From positions 1,162,001-1,226,000 of the forward strand of contig OX467088.1 of the NCBI GenBank assembly GCA_950106755.1: 64,000 nucleotides of DNA. Direction: 5' to 3'. Shown one piece after another: positions 31,439 to 42,944 of this stretch. Every line of letters begins with the position of its first letter. Within the stretch, counting starts at the first letter, position 1. Under the pieces are notes generated by a model that was not told the origin of the DNA, did not search any database, and worked only from the letters and a program-made list of their open reading frames with translations. Source of the stretch: Climacium dendroides. Its lineage: Eukaryota > Streptophyta > Bryopsida > Hypnales > Climaciaceae. Made by a program: the position numbers and the translations under genes.

Positions 31439-34400
31439 CTACAAGGATAAATCCTGTAGGTAGAGTTTAACACGTGATCCATTAGTCCGGGTGTCCAGAG
31501 GATTCCCATCTAAGTCCGAAAGTTGTAAAGATCCATTTGGATAAATCTTTACTACTTTGTATGGGCCGATCCATCTAGTGTGAAGCTTATCCAGGAAATC
31601 TTTATACCGGCTATCATACAGTAGGACCAAATATCCTTCGGTGATGCCGGTTCCCCTTGGTAGTTTTCTGTCAAATATCTGCTTCCGACGTCTCTGGATT
31701 TGAACAGTGAGGTCCAGAGCATCCCCTCTGCTCTCTTCCAGTGCTTCAATCTCCACCAGGCAAGATTGAGGATCCTCTGATCTCTTCCCAAAACGAGCTG
31801 CCAAGATCCGAAACGTCTCAATTTCCGTCTCTATTCCTTGCAATACCTCCCTACTAAATACTAAGAAGAAGGGAGTCTTACCGATAGTACTCTTCTGGGT
31901 GGTGTTGTATGCGAAGACGGCTGAGCTAAGTTTCCTATCCCAGTCCCTCTTGTGGCAGGTCACTACCTTATTTAGGATGCCTCCGATAATTCCATTCGCT
32001 CTCTCCGTGAGTCCGTTGGCCTTGGGGTTGTAGGGTGTCGTCTTCTGATGCTTAATATGATACCCATGGGTTAGTGCGGAAACCATTTCATTTAGAAAAT
32101 GAGTTCCTCTATCGCTAACTATCTCTAAAGGATAACCATACCGCATTAGGATTTTGTCGTATAAAAAATCCGTAGCTGTCCAGGCATCGTTTTTTCGGGT
32201 GGGGCTCCCTTCCACCCATTTGGTTGCATAATCGGTGGCTAGGATTATGTACCGATTTCGTTGGGATCCTATCGGAGCGATAGGTCCTATGAAATCTATC
32301 CCCCACTTTTCAAATGGAGCTAAGGGGACAATGGGAGTAAGTGGCCAATGATTCCGGAAAACTGGATTTCCGGTCCTTTGGCAAGGATCGCAACTCCGAA
32401 CAAAGATGTGAACATCTTTATTCATAGTCGGCCACCAGTATTCGGTTGCTCGGATCCTCTCGATGGTGGATACTAATGCAAAGTGGCCTCCAGCGGGTCC
32501 TTCATGTAGACTTCGGATGACTGTTTTCATGTACTCCGGTTCCAGACACCTTCTTAGCTTATCATCGGCGCCTTGTCTGAACAACACCCCTTGTATGATA
32601 GAGTAAGGAGCTACCCGGTGTTGAAACACACTCTTCTCTTCTCTGCTCAATCCTTCCGGATATTCTCCGGTTTGGAGATAATCCGTAATCATTTGGAAAT
32701 CCGGGTTGTCTCTTCTCTCTATCTGAAATACAGAGAAGGGTTCCGTATCTTCCTTTGATTCGGGTCGGAGAATTTCCGAAAATTCATCCAGAAACTTATC
32801 TGTCAAACTTAGTGGTTCTTCTTGTCCTCTTTGCCTAGAAAGGTAATTCGCATTGGAGTTACTTTTCCCGGACTTGACTACCACCTTGTAGTCAAATTCC
32901 TGCAGTAATAGGATCCACCTTGCAAGCCGTCCTGAAAGGTCTGGCTTGTTGACCAGGTACTTCAAAGCATCATGGTCAGTATAGAACGTTACCTTATATC
33001 CAAGTAGGTAATGCCGGAATTTCTTGCAGGCATATATGACTGCAAGAGCTTCCCGTTCCGTTGCAGTGTAGTTTCGTTTAGCCGAACTCATCTGCCTGTT
33101 GGCGTAGTAAACCGACCATTCTTGATTTTTCTCGTCCGGCTGCCACAGAATTGCTCCTAGACACCAACCGGAAGCATCCAACGTGACATGGAATTCCTTG
33201 TTCCAGTCTAGTGGAGATAAAATTGGAGCCGATATTAACCTCTTCTTTAACTCCTCAAACGAATGTTGCCGGGCTTCCGTCCATTCGTATGTCGTTTGCT
33301 TCTTGAGTAACTCCGTCAATGGACTGGCAAGCCGGGCATACCCTTCAATGAACCTCCGGTAGTATCCTACGCATCTAAGGAATCCGCGCAATTCTTGGAG
33401 ATTCTTGGATGGTAGAAGTCCGATCATAACCTAGACTTTGCCTAAGTCCACCTCAATTCTTCTCTGGCTAACCACATGTCCTAGGAGCAGTCCGGAGGCT
33501 AACCCAAAGAAACACTTACCCGGGTGTAGCTTGAGCTTAGTCTCTCGGCATCGCTAGAATGTCTTCCAGAGGTAAGTGAGGTGGTCGCTCCATTGGCTAA
33601 AAACAACAAAGTCATCTATGAAGACTTCCAAAAAGTGTTTAAGGAAGTCTTGAAATATATCCATCATAAGTCGTTGGAAGGTACCGAGAGCATTACACAA
33701 TCCAAACAGCATCCGGCTAAAAGCAAATGTTCCCCAATCGGTGGTGAACGTTGTTTTTAGTTGATCTTGGCTCCGGATTAGGACCTGGTTATATCCGAAA
33801 AATCCATCCAGAAAACTGAAACATTGCTTCCCAGATACATGATCCAATACCATATCTATGAATGGTAGCAGGAAATGATCTTTCTTGGTGGCTACGTTTA
33901 GTTTCCAGAAATCCTGACAAACCCGGATCTTTACCTTTCCATCCGATCCAACCTTCTTTGGTACGATCACAATGGGTGATACCCATTCAGAGTGATTCAC
34001 CGGATAGATGAATCCGGCTTTCAACAACTTGTCAAGTTCTTCCTTAACTAGCATTGAATACTTCGGATTGAGGCGGTACTACCTTTGCCGAACTAGTACG
34101 GCTCCTTCAACCAGATCAATGGCATGTTCATCCAATTCCGGAGGGATGCCGGTAAGATCTGTAGATGACCAGGCGAAGACATCGGAGTATTTTTCCAACA
34201 ACATCATATATTCCTTCCGTTCCTGCTTAGATAGTCATTTCCCTATATAGAAGGTTTTGTCTACCCCGACGGAAACAGACTCATAGTCATCAGGTGAAGC
34301 TATGGGTTTGACACCCTCCGCTTCTTGGTTGTTCAATTGGTCAACCAACTGTTTTCAAGACACCTGTTGCCCGTCCGGACGAGGCAGAAGCGTTCCGTCT

Positions 34401-35539
34401 GCAAGTTGCTTCCGGATCTACTCCTCCGACAGCTGAAAATCAGATTGTCCGAGGGATCGATCAATTGGTACATCCTTAAGGTCTTCTTCCAAAGGAATAA
34501 TTCCTTTTTCCAGAACAGGTGCTGAAAACCCAACATCTCCTTCTGTCGTCTCCCGGAACTACTCAACTCGGTATGCCGTAGTGGAGTCTGAACCCTTGGA
34601 TTCGGTCCAGTTGGATGTGTATCCTTCTGGTGTACTGGTCTCTCCCAGATGTTCTTCTGGACGCCAGGGTAAGGTGATCGGAGGGTCTCCGAACACGAAA
34701 GCCCTCTTCTCCCAATTAACCTTAACCTTGGCCATGTATAACCATGGCCTTCCTAGAAGCAAAGGAAACAGCCGACCCTCTCCTACCCGGATCACTAGAT
34801 AATTGAGTGCGTAGGTGTTTCCATGAATTTGCGTGGGTAATCCGGAGAGCTTCTCTACCGGGATAACCCTTGATTGATCCGCCATCCGGAGCGTCTGTTG
34901 AGTATCTTCAAAGGAGGTATACCCTAGATCGAATGCCATACTTTCGAGGATTAAGTTTACTCCGGATCCTCCATCCACTAGTACATTCCGAATGGTACAT
35001 CCGTCAATCTCCACTGTCACTTCTAGAGCTCCACAATCTTCCAGCTCCGCGAAGTTGATCGCTATAGGTGGGAGTCGGATGGCTCATCGGCGTGAGCGGA
35101 TTAAAGACTCCTTCAGTTGTTTCTAATAATTAGGATTATCATGTAACAACTGATCGATAGTAATATTGGCTTTTTGGGCCTTGATATCCTGAAGGATATC
35201 ATACTCATCTACCCAGATTCGAGAATCCGGTCAGAGTATTATCTTTGGTACAAGTACCTCACGGACAAAGTCGTCCGGTCCTTGTATCCGAGTAATCTCC
35301 TCTCCTACCTCTTAGCTCACATCTGGAAATGGGGGAGCGACTGCCACCCCTTCCTCATCTTTTGCCACTCCCCTTTCACTTTGAGAATCTCCGGAATGAT
35401 CCGAAGGATCTGGAGTTCGGCTTACCTCTGTTGTCCGGCAATGAAGTCGTGACTTTCTTCTTTCTTCTATATGCTTACGGGTGGAACTACGGGTGCTCAC
35501 TTGGGCGACTTGAACCGCCCGTTCTTCCGTCAGCTCCAC
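31439..35539 (-). pseudogene. pol: Ty3/gypsy pol: protease, reverse transcriptase, RNase H, integrase
   Basis: Reading down the minus strand: a basic leader from 35539; an aspartic protease in 35020-34559 with LVDGGSGVNLI as the active-site region and LLLGRPWL; reverse transcriptase in about 34250-33430 with GFIYPVNHSEWVSPIVIVPK and the catalytic FIDDFVVF; RNase H in 33330-32850 with VTLDASGWCLGAIL, TATEREALAVIYAC and FYTDHDALKYL; and integrase to 31439 with the HHCC zinc finger (HEGPAGGHF...CDPCQRTG), GIDFIGPI, SDRGTHF and NPKANGLTERAN giving the D,D,E triad. The last 662 residues are open, but stops lie near 33554, 33430, 34060 and in the region between protease and RT, so this copy is not functional as a polyprotein. 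Confidence 0.9.
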
Positions 35540-35548
35540 CGAACACCG

Positions 35549-38548
35549 TCAACGATCCGAATTTTTGATGCCCTCGGTGCTTCCGTAATTTAGCGCCGTC
35601 TTCTCACGAGGTGGCACCTCCACTTGTTTGAATGTAACCCGTGGACGTGCTGATTCCGGACATTCCTCAACATGATGTCCGTACTCCCGGCAGTTTTGGC
35701 AAGGTAAGGGTAAAGGCCTGCCTTGTCCGGATCTGGGGTAGAGGCACTGATTAAGATAGTGGGACGGATCCCCACAATTAAAACAGGCCCCATACTGCTT
35801 CTCCATTGGAACCGGTGGTCTTGAAGGCAGGGACAGTCCCCCATAAGACGTTACCGAATGAGACATGATGGTGTAATGTCGCGACCCAAATGACACCTAC
35901 CAGCTCCCAGCAGCTCACTAGGTTCACCCTAGTCCACTTACAGCGTCACTTGATCACCAACTGCCTAACACTGCACATGCCAAGCACCCACAGTGTTAGT
36001 CCCCATTTCCAACTCATTTGCCAAGTCCCAGTCACCGGGACTACTAGCACACACACTCCCATCGTGACATTGGGCATGTCACTTAGTAACATGGGGCGGA
36101 ACTTCCACCTTAATGTGCAAGGACCCATGGTGGCACTACTCACCATGGTCCTAACCGCCCTTGAGTGTCACCCCGCTCCATGCTAGCCCTTTTTGCATTT
36201 GCTACTCATCCACTAGAGGTAACCGGCACTCACAACTCGGGACACATCCAAGGAGGCCTAGCAAGGAGCGGGACTCCACCCAACCGATGCCACGGGACAT
36301 ACACAAGTGTCCCATGGTGCCTTGAAGTGGTGGTGAAGCCACCACCACCAACCATGAGTCACCAGGACTCACCAAGGCTTCAAGAGGGAGTGAGGAGGGA
36401 GACCAACCCCTCCTATAGTACTCTCTGTGGTATTTGGCAGACCCCCCCGTCCTAGGTCGAAGGAAGTCCTTGGATAACCTTGGGTTGTGGAAGACCACCC
36501 ACTTCCAACCCAAATCGCCAAGTTACGTCACCATTTGGACTCCCGAACTTCCAACCGGCGTAACTTTGCGCTCCGAGCTCCAAATCCAACATGCGAGCCC
36601 ATTTTAGACATCTACGCAACGAGTAGATGCCGATGGACTGATCTTTCGTCCTATTTGGATAAGTTCTCGCAAAGTTATGGCCCTCTAAAGATTCGGATGC
36701 ATCGGGGGAGGCGTCACGCCTTCACCACGGCTCTTCTTTTGGCCATAACTTTTGACTCATGTCTTAGAACCTCGTAATGCTTATCATTCTAGGTTCCTTG
36801 TGTTCATATATTTCCAATGATATGTCACATGCCATACTTTGTTGTGGGATTCATTGGGAACCCCTCACACCTAGCCCTCAAGTGTCCCGGCGCCACAGGG
36901 ACACAGTCAACTTTGAGCGGCCATAACTTTTCACTCACGACTCCAAATTGCACGTTCTTTGCGCCATTAGAAGCGTATTGTCAAGAGCTTTTCAAGCATG
37001 TGTGACACTCTCATGTTCACTTCAAAACCAAGGCGCTATTGCGCCCTGTTTGATCGGGAGTCTCCTCATTCTCCCTACCTAGTCTATTGCAAGGCTTGGG
37101 AAGTCACCCCCAAGGTCCCCCCTTGCGCACTAGGGTTCATTTGGGCACCCCAAGTAGATAGGGGCGTGACATGTAACGTCTTGTCGGGTCTGCGTACTCC
37201 GAATTCGGATGATATGGGGCTAGATAGACCGGTTGTGGGGCTCGGCCCCGTCCGTATGATGGAGCAACTTGATACACTGGTACTTCCTCTGTCTCTTCCT
37301 CCTCAGGTTCTGGAAGAGTGTAGTAAACTGCTCCCTCCTCATCCACGAATTGTACCTTCCGAGGCGGTAGTCGGAAACACTCATTAGGGTAGTGTTCGGC
37401 TTGTCCGCATTGTGTACACCAAACGTTCGCTCTTGCTGTCGGAAGAATCCATCGTTGCTTGCCACTTTCTGCCAGCTGTACTTTGATGGTAGCAAAACTC
37501 TTTTGGATTTCTCTAATCGCTCGTTTTGACTCCACTTCCGGTTCTTCTTTAACCTTTACAATAGCTCGGTTTGATACGCATCTATAGCCTTTCAATGTTT
37601 TCATCCTGGTTGCTGGCTGGTCCGAGTTATTGTCTTCCGACTCGGAAGATTCTTCCTCAGATTCGGAACTGTCGGTCTCGGACGAGCTTGACCTTCAGCT
37701 CTTCTTCCCCTTCTTGTCTCGTCCGGTCTTGCCCTTCTTTTCCCTCCTCAGCGATTTGCGTAGAGACTGCTTGGAATTCTTGTAGTGTTGGACTGCCTCC
37801 ATCGCTTCTTGAAGAGTGGCTGGCTTGGACTGTCGTATTTGGAAGCCCATTCTTTCTAGAAACCCTGCCATGTACCATTCAATCTGTACACTCTGAGCTA
37901 CTTCGGGGTTAGTTTGGCAATCAAACTTTTCACTCTTTGTCCATACTTACGAACAGATTCTCCAGTCTTCATGGCTATTTTACTAAGCCGTCCCAAGGCT
38001 CTGGCCTCTCCTCCGGCCTCTCTGAAAGTCAATACAAATTCATCTGTCAACTGTTCCCAATTTGTCCGGACATTGTGTAGTAAATTGTTATACCATTTTA
38101 AAGCCTCCGCCTTAAGCAATCCGGGAAGAATCCAGAGTCTCGTTCCATCGTCTTCCTGATTGGCTCTAGCGGTGGAATTACACTCTATCAACCAATCATC
38201 TACATCCTGGCTACCGTCACCATAGAAAGTAGAGTATTTTAGTCGGGTGACTTGTCTAGCCATTTCTTCCGGTTGAGCTTCCAAGTCTTCCGATGGTGGT
38301 CCGGATGAACTTGGGTTGTTTGTACTATCCGTAATATCTTCTGAACAAGGCGTAGTTCCAAATGTTAGATCCGGAACTAATACGTCCTCCGGTGGACTAG
38401 GTATAACTATGCTATCTTCTAATTGCTCTATACTAGGTGAACGTCTAGCAGGAGTTCTTTTTGAAGTACTCTAATTCCGTCTCTCCCGGGCTGCCATACT
38501 CCGGGTCGTGACTCTAATTCTTTCACTCTCACTAGTTCCTCGCCTCAT
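35549..38548 (-). pseudogene. gag: Ty3/gypsy gag with two zinc-knuckle-type segments, interrupted by a solo LTR
   Basis: The frame opens near 38548 (MRRGTSESERIRVTTRSMAA) and has TAG near 38472. The capsid-like Retrotrans_gag region is at about 38260-37780 (YGDGSQDVDDWLIECN, WYNNLLHNVRTNWEQLTDEF, YGQRVKSLIAKL). A frameshift near 37900 and TGA near 37700 follow. CTQCGQAEHYPNECF (about 37420) and CFNCGDPSHYLNQC plus CQNCREYGHHVEEC (35790-35660) are CCHC-type knuckles that bind RNA. At the codons for YADPTRRY the frame is broken by the solo LTR and resumes TIMSHSVTSYGG once the insertion and one TGTAA copy are removed. Confidence 0.85.
35877..37171. mobile_element. Solo LTR (1295 bp) nested in gag
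   Basis: Starts TGTCGCGACCCAAATGACACC and ends GGGGCGTGACA, a TG...CA LTR with short inverted ends. It is flanked by TGTAA at 35872-35876 and 37172-37176, a perfect five-base duplication. No internal retrotransposon coding region is present, so it is a product of LTR-LTR recombination. It contains GGCCATAACTTTT-GACTC-type words also seen in repeats at 55.9-58 kb. Confidence 0.93.
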
Positions 38549-38664
38549 ACAGAGAAAGAATTTACCGCCTCTCCTGTTCTTATTCCATTTGGAATTTTTC
38601 CTGCTGCTCCGGCAGGATGAATAACTTAAACTAGAAGTTACCTATAAATTCTGTAATTAGCAAG

Positions 38665-38682
38665 TCCCCGGCAGCGGCGCCA
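38665..38682 (-). promoter_or_regulatory. Primer binding site
   Basis: On the minus strand TGGCGCCGCTGCCGGGGA lies 11 bases inside the LTR end at 38694. It closely resembles the TGGCGCCGTTGCCGGGGA-type site of plant Athila/Tat-like Ty3/gypsy elements, used for tRNA-primed minus-strand synthesis. Confidence 0.85.
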
Positions 38683-38693
38683 AAATCGTACCA

Positions 38694-41600
38694 TGTAGCG
38701 ATTAGTCGGACCAGTATTCCTCCAGTTAGCCCTTAATTCACACCAAAAGGCCTACTTAGAATAAAATCGCTCCGGAATCGTTCCCACGAGGACTTGCAGA
38801 TTACAGATTTATAGGCTATCCTAATCTAAGCATTCACTTTCTCTCCGTCAGACTATTCCAGACTATAGGTCCGGTCCGGCCACTAGTGCCGAATGGGTTC
38901 CGGAAGAATCCGGAAACCGTTTCAGTGCCCCTTCCAGGATCCCTGGGTTTTGGATGACGAGTGGTCAGATCCACCGTCTAGATGCTTACCGTGTCCGAAA
39001 ACACGCTCTCTTTCACTCTCTCTTTTTCTCTCTAATACTAACCTAACTCTTCAGGGACCGGAAGTATCCTCCTATTCCGTCGCCTCACAAATCCGGAAGG
39101 CCTTCCAGATTAGATCACACAAGGACGGTCAAGAACTACAACGACATTCTAACCTTTAACCGAGCACTGAGCCTCCTGTCGACCGGGTGGTTTTTCCTGT
39201 ACTTTCTTGGGCTTGCGCCAGGGCTTTGACTCTGTTCTACGGGGAATTATGGCAATCCAGAATTTGGGCACGTCTTGCAATACTTTCGTACACGAAAGTT
39301 GCTAACAGCCTCTCAAATACCCCTTTCACCTAAGGTTGTATTCTACACGCAGGCTATATCGGCATCCGAGCAGTACTACACTAACACTACTGCCGAAACC
39401 ATCCGGTTGATCTCCCCCTCAAGTTAGTACGTCCGGATATTCTCACAAAATCGACTCTTGCTACACAAGGTAAGTTCTCAATTCCGAAAACGCAAGAACG
39501 GACCCACACCTCCCACAAACATAGACCGTGTACAAGAAAGATAAGAGAATGGGTACTCCAAACCCTTAGAATTAAGCTTAGAAAAAGGTACAATGCTGAA
39601 ACTATGAGATGGCTATAAATGACCAGAAAGGCCATCAGAACTCCTACTTGTACTAAGACTAACATCATCCTAAAAATCCTACAAAACATTCCTACTGGCC
39701 CACTAGATTTCTGGTAAATCCCAGATCCTATTTTTCCGGCTTTGACGACCGGACTCCGATATTACCGCTATACTACACTACTGCATACTATTCCTTGGAA
39801 TCCGGATCCTTGGGAGGAACATAGTCTTTCAGAAGATCCATCTTTACCTCCTTCAGGCTACTCTCCGGAGAAAACACATTCGGACCCCTTTGGCCCCATC
39901 TTTGGACTTCCACGATACTGGTGTTCTTGTCTACACTCCGGGTCCCGACTACCTGAACGTTCGACTGGCGTGAACTTCCGGAGAAGCACCTGTCAGGTCG
40001 ATGGTCGGAGTCACCGGAAGTAGGTCTTCTCTTCCATGAGGTACTACAACTCCCCAGTCCACTCCTTCGGGTCTTCCGGCTGGTGGTGAAAGTTCCGGAT
40101 TCACCGGTACCACCGGTGAAACTTCCGTAATCATAGGTTCCGGATTGCTGCTTTCCGGAACCACCAAGGTTTGCGCAGACGGGGGAGACTGAGGTACCGG
40201 ATCTGACTCGGTAGGAGTCAAAAACTCCATCATCTCCCTCATCTTGGTCCGGGATGCATCCATCCGTTTCGCCTGCTCTAACAAGCACTTGACGATAGGA
40301 ACCCGGCTTGAATTGGCGGCTGCATCGAGGTTGACTCTAAACAGCCGAACTTTGTTGATATAATCCGCCGGTACGTCCAAAGAGCTCCGGAACTGAATTA
40401 TTCCTTGACACAAGGCCGCTATTTGCCAACGATGGTCCTCTTCTGTGAGCCGAGCCGCTTCCTAGGCTATGCGGAGAGTACTCCCCAAATCCACACATCT
40501 AGATTTTGAGTCCCGGACTTGGTCCGCAACGTCCGGTTCTCTACGCGCAACGTCCCTAGCTCCATCACCAGCTTCTTTCGTTCTTCTATGAGGAGGCCGT
40601 TTTACTACTCCACCGTTACCAACGCATCCGTCCTCCAGAAGATGGCATTCCGATCGGTTAGTGCCATCTTCCGACACACCCGGTTGAGAGCTCCATCGTA
40701 GTTCTCACAGATGTGAATGAGGTCATCCGCCCACCACACCAGGTGCTGAGCCATCTCTTGGATGTCTTCTAAGGGCGTCCCTCCCAATCGCATGGTGGTC
40801 CTGTCTCCCTCCTCTACCTCCATCCTCCTGGTCCGGGAGGGTCCGGCCTCGGCCTGAGTGGCAACAGTGTACGGTCGTATCGGCCCGACCAGTTGTAGAC
40901 AAGGTCGGACTTCTTCCGGGGCTGGTCCGATCTCCGTCTTCTGCTCCTGAACTTCTTCCTATGGCTCCAGTGCGAGAGGCTCCTCTAACGGATTCACCGG
41001 CAGCGACCTATTTTGCCTTTGCCTCTTCTTTAGAAGAGAAGGCGGCTTCTCGTCTTCCGTCTCCTCATCGTCCGGTCTGTCTCGAGGCGAGGGTTCTTCT
41101 CCCCCGTATTGTTGGAGCTGGACTAGGTCTTGTAGGCACTCTCCTCGTTAGCCTTGAGCAAAGAGTGATGAGTGTATAGATGGGACAGATACGCTAGAAG
41201 GGGACTCTGATTCTTCTTTCCGAACCGGAAGGAATGCACCAGGTCTCCGACTAGCTCATGGATGATGGTTGCCCAATCCATCATCATTTTTCCTTGGAGG
41301 CTCCCTAAGATGGCGAAGGCCACCTTCGCTACTACTCGCTGCGGCTTGGTGAGATAGAAGATAAGATTAAGAAACGCTATCACATCCCGGTACTCCGGAT
41401 TCACCAAGTCAGAAACCTAGTGACCTTCCTTTGGGTTGGCAGGCGCCCGAAATTCGCCCTCCATCACCTCCTGGTTCTTCTCCATAATCTTGTCCGGCGC
41501 CTCCCAAAACTTGTAGACGGCCCTCCATGTGTTCACCGTCCATAGGTCTGGCTTTGCCCGAATGGTGGTATCCAAGATGTTACTTTCCGGACGAAGTATG

Positions 41601-42314
41601 TCAGAAACCAGACTCTCCTCCTAGATACCCCACGGCACCTCCAAGAGCCCATCACACCCCATGTTGGTGAGGTTCTCCCGCAGGCGCACCAACCGGTCCT
41701 CCTCTATCGGAACCACCTTCATCACCGGAATGGTCCTCGGTCGGGGCACCGGTGGCGGCATCTTGTCCTTCGAATCCTCAAGCAGATCCATCAACTTCCG
41801 TCTGCTTACCCTAGAAGTCATCGTGCTCACAAACAACCCTCACACAATCTCTCCCTAACTCTCTGCTCACAAACTTTCACTCCGATAACCCCTACATGAT
41901 CGCAACTCACATAGTCCCTCGATCTACCAGAATTCTAACAAAGCTAGGAAGACAGAATACACCGGCGAGAAAACAAACAAAGAGATACGCGTGCCCACTA
42001 CTGGCTACAGTCCCCCTCTTATACTGGCCTGATGTACGGGACTGGTTTTGGCGGCAAAACCCTATCCCTAATACGGATCCGGTTTCCGGTTTTTAGGGCC
42101 GGCGCCGTCATCCGATTTCCAGAACTTTTCTAGGGTTCCGGAATTAGGTTTTTAGCCCTAATGAAATTTTACCGGATCCAGAAATCCGATTTTCCTAAAT
42201 TGCCCTAACTTCCTAGGAGAACTTCAAAAACTTTCTTTTTGAAGGAGACAATTTTTGAATTTTTCAGTCATATGCTAGTATTATGGATCTAGCATGTGGG
42301 ATTACATTCCCACA
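38694..42314 (-). repeat. Right (5') LTR, 3.6 kb
   Basis: On the plus strand it starts TGTAGCGATTAG next to the primer binding site and ends CATTCCCACA at 42314. Its outer 1.49 kb matches the left LTR. The promoter-like TATAAGAGGG lies near 42020 on the minus strand. It contains the LTR reading frame. Confidence 0.8.
39788..41836 (-). pseudogene. LTR-embedded reading frame (right LTR copy), frameshifted
   Basis: Pieces at 41836-41621, 41407-41123, 40823-40605 and 40413-39949/39788 are successive segments of one long frame broken by stops and indels (for example one base is missing near 41130 relative to the left copy). Later segments read ALNRVCRKMALTDRNAIFW, then VPIVKCLLEQAKRMDASRTK and a Pro/Ser/Glu-rich tail with PTIDLTGASPEV. 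Together they suggest an ancestral protein of roughly 650-700 residues encoded wholly within the LTR, before the primer binding site and gag. Function unknown. Confidence 0.6.
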
Positions 42315-42496
42315 CCAATGTACGCAAAGCAATTGGTTCGGCATTTGTAGACTTTGGTTGCTCTAAACCGAAGAAGCGACAAGACTCTTATGCTTTAAAT
42401 GTTTTAGAGTATTTAGATCTAAGCGCTTCAGAAGGTAGAGAGACTTCTAAGTCTTCTACAGACAATGATTCTGCAACCGAATCTACTGTGACCTAG
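42315..42496 (+). pseudogene. Orphan C-terminal coding fragment abutting the LTR
   Basis: Directly after the LTR end an open frame reads NVRKAIGSAFVDFGCSKPKK, then YALNVLEYLDLS, a Ser/Thr-rich acidic tail and TAG at 42494. The composition resembles a real C-terminus, and AT-rich, 3'-UTR-like sequence follows. It starts exactly at the retrotransposon boundary, so the element probably inserted into or deleted the upstream part of a plus-strand gene. The Lys-rich exon-like pieces at 27.8-28.2 kb are candidates for its other part, but no link can be shown. Confidence 0.4.
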
Positions 42497-42944
42497 ACTC
42501 ATACGGTAGACATGTCTTGTGAGTTAGAGTTTTATGTATTCCGTTTTTCTATGAGTGGATTTGTGTGTTTTATGGCTACATTCATTGTGCACATTGTCAT
42601 TTTTGAATTGTTTCTTGGAGTGAAATATGGCCAATCATTCAATACCAATGAATGCATTTATGAAATATCTTCGGACCACCTATTTTGAACCCTTCCACTT
42701 ATATGTAAACTGGAATCCACTCCACTTATATGTAAAGCTTGATTCCCTCCACTTATATGTAATATTTCATATACAATGGTTTTAAGTTTTTCCTTTGAAT
42801 TAACGACCATTTTTTGGCTTACAACCCTAAATTATTTTCTCTTCAAAATGAAAAGAATGAAAAATCCTAAGATCCACGGTCATAGGTCCTCAACCTTAAA
42901 TTTCATAAAATAAGTTCCCGCTCTCACGCTCACAGGCTCAAACG

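Larger units (their letters stand above)
29908..42314 (-). mobile_element. Ty3/gypsy LTR retrotransposon with large LTRs
   Basis: Minus-strand order is LTR (42314-38694), primer binding site, gag, protease, reverse transcriptase, RNase H, integrase, polypurine tract, LTR (31401-29908, truncated). The order RT-RNase H-integrase is Ty3/gypsy. The outer edges of both LTRs share TGTGGGAT-ACATTCCCACA. The left LTR loses homology at 29908, so no target-site duplication can be read. Several stops and frameshifts show the copy is inactive. A solo LTR of another family sits in gag. Confidence 0.9.
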
